Shown: positions 62,876 to 64,000 of the stretch, piece by piece
How the letters are laid out: each line of letters starts with the position of its first letter
Numbering within the stretch: the first letter of the stretch is position 1
Assembly: GCF_017792385.1 (NCBI RefSeq)
Contig: NZ_CP051230.1
Span: 3,765,004-3,829,003 of the forward strand
DNA from: Hyphomonas sp.
Lineage (GTDB): Bacteria; Pseudomonadota; Alphaproteobacteria; Caulobacterales; Hyphomonadaceae
Length of the DNA: 64,000 nt
Reading direction: 5' to 3'
Translations under genes and position numbers: made by a program
Notes under the pieces: generated by a model
Database searches by the model: none
What the model was told of the DNA's origin: nothing
Seen by the model: the letters and a program-made list of their open reading frames with translations, nothing else

Positions 62876-64000
62876 CTAGCGCGATAGCCAATCCGTATCG
62901 CAATGCCAGCACGCTTCCGCGCTGCCCGCCCCGATCGGGCTGCCGGGCGGAATGTCGATCGCGCTGGAAGACGGTGGCGCGGCCGGTGATGGTCGGTCGA
63001 GATGCGCCCCTATGCGCCGGGCCAGCTCCATGCGCACCGCTGCGTCGCTGTCCGGCATGCGGCGTTGCCGCTTCGACAGACGTCCCTCCAATCCCGCCAG
63101 ATAGGCATTGGTCTGCATCACCACTTCCGGCGTCGCCTGCCCGTTCCCGGACAAATCGATCAGGGTGGAGACATAACGCACCTGTTCCCGGTGCAGGATC
63201 CCGGCCTGGCGCGGGCTGGAGACCGTGCGGAACACCGCGCCCTCCAATGCCTGAAGCACGTCATCATAGCCCAGCGCAGAGGTGTCCCGCCGCCGGGTCT
63301 CGATCAGTCGCGCCACACGCTGCGGATGCAGCACCGCGCTCAGCGTCATGGAGGCGGCTGTATCCGCTGCGGCCAGCAAATCGAACATCGCGCCGGTCTC
63401 GCCGGGGAAATATTCCGCACCGGCATTTGCCCCGCGAAACGACACCATGGGCGGGGTCAGCAGGTTCAGCGTGTCATCCGGCAGGTCCAGAGCCGCCGGG
63501 TCCAGGGTTGCCACCAGCGCATCCAGTGCCGCCTTCTGTCGCGCCGCAGGAACCGCCGTCCCGGCCAGATCGGCTTCGCCCGTCTCGGCATAATGGAAAT
63601 CATAACCGCCAATCATCTTGGCTGCGGCATTCACCTGATAACGGTGATACAGATAGATCGGCACGATCACCGCCCGCAGGCCCGAACTCGGCTGACCCGT
63701 CCGCAACACATCTGCGCCGAACCGGTCCAGCGCCACCTGTCGCACCTGCATTACTTCCGTCAGCGCAGCCACGGGATCGGCGCCATTGTCCCAGACGCTG
63801 GCATGCGGGTGCGCCGTCCCCACGCCGCGCCCCTGCGGATCATCGATAAAACGCAGCCCGCCGGCCCGCGCCGATTCCAGCAGCGCATCTCCCGCAGCAT
63901 CCTCATCCGTCCCGTCCGGATACTGGCGGTACAGCCACATCGTGGCCACCTTGTCCCACTCGCCGATGCCGGTGTCATAGGCAGCGGAGAAATCGAGATC
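62876..64000 (-). CDS. Zinc-dependent metalloprotease, DUF4953/DUF5117 family (C-terminal part)
   Basis: The visible 374 codons run off the right edge; the 5' part, including the expected HExxH zinc site, lies outside the window. The frame continues past 63949 through DTGIGEWDK before reaching VATMWLYRQYPDG, matching the C-terminal region of large exported metalloproteases. Other markers are YDFHYAETG and SLAYRYQVNAA-like helices (IYLYHRYQVNAA). The protein ends with a Cys/His pair (ACWHCDTDW). Confidence 0.8.
   Translation of the reverse strand, partial: DLDFSAAYDTGIGEWDKVATMWLYRQYPDGTDEDAAGDALLESARAGGLRFIDDPQGRGVGTAHPHASVWDNGADPVAALTEVMQVRQVALDRFGADVLRTGQPSSGLRAVIVPIYLYHRYQVNAAAKMIGGYDFHYAETGEADLAGTAVPAARQKAALDALVATLDPAALDLPDDTLNLLTPPMVSFRGANAGAEYFPGETGAMFDLLAAADTAASMTLSAVLHPQRVARLIETRRRDTSALGYDDVLQALEGAVFRTVSSPRQAGILHREQVRYVSTLIDLSGNGQATPEVVMQTNAYLAGLEGRLSKRQRRMPDSDAAVRMELARRIGAHLDRPSPAAPPSSSAIDIPPGSPIGAGSAEACWHCDTDWLSR

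Overview
The window is a GC-rich, densely coded chromosomal segment of an alphaproteobacterium. Two HWE-family histidine kinases, a TonB-dependent receptor, an LdtR-like MarR regulator, a MutL with an endonuclease motif, DUF3126, TamA/TamB and a helix-hairpin-helix domain of the type attached to alphaproteobacterial NuoE all point that way. Hyphomonadaceae is my best guess; this is inferred from family recognition, not from a search. I see no phage, insertion sequence, CRISPR array or rRNA operon. One tRNA gene (Thr, anticodon UGU) is present.

Layout. 1-3118: end of an unknown gene, then two convergent, slightly overlapping PAS-HWE kinases. 3240-8607: xseA, a regulatory region rich in inverted repeats, a TonB-dependent receptor and a periplasmic glycerophosphodiesterase lipoprotein. 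8636-10172: DUF3126 and a hydroxypyruvate-isomerase-like enzyme carrying a Tat/lipoprotein leader. 10188-16743: the most unusual region, five co-directional genes for envelope proteins: an OmpA/BON-like protein, a long coiled-repeat protein, a caspase-SUMF1 fusion, a two-TM protein and a TM-anchored TPR-like protein. 16948-22896: cysE, then a tetR-adaptor-RND efflux operon with a clear operator. 22983-31269: nitroreductase, queF, a Ca2+/cation antiporter and the tamA-tamB pair. 31515-33876: XRE and LysR regulators, tRNA-Thr and a small OmpA-like protein. 34007-39181: metG, then an AMP ligase-aldo/keto reductase-methyltransferase operon. 39378-48152: two paralogous lipoproteins, dxs-ispA-xseB (isoprenoid precursors), a decayed histidine phosphatase, lepB, an MBL hydrolase, gluconokinase and an rRNA pseudouridine synthase. 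48276-64000: an MFS exporter, a large acyl-CoA dehydrogenase, a YceI lipoprotein and a cytochrome b561-YceI fusion, a Sua5-type synthase, an FAD oxidoreductase, mutL, cytochrome c, a MarR regulator, a DUF805 protein, 3-hydroxyisobutyryl-CoA hydrolase and the C-terminal part of a large metalloprotease.

Most of the window is ordinary housekeeping. The best candidate for an undescribed system is the five-gene caspase operon: every product has a membrane anchor or signal sequence and a protein-interaction domain around one likely protease, which suggests an envelope-tethered proteolytic or sensing complex. Secondary points of interest are operator-like inverted repeats upstream of three genes, a LysR gene whose C-terminus looks frameshifted, an N-terminally truncated phosphatase, and a low-GC island at the tamB 3' end. 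Start codons were chosen by eye from homolog lengths, signal peptides and Shine-Dalgarno-like sequence and can be off by a few codons.
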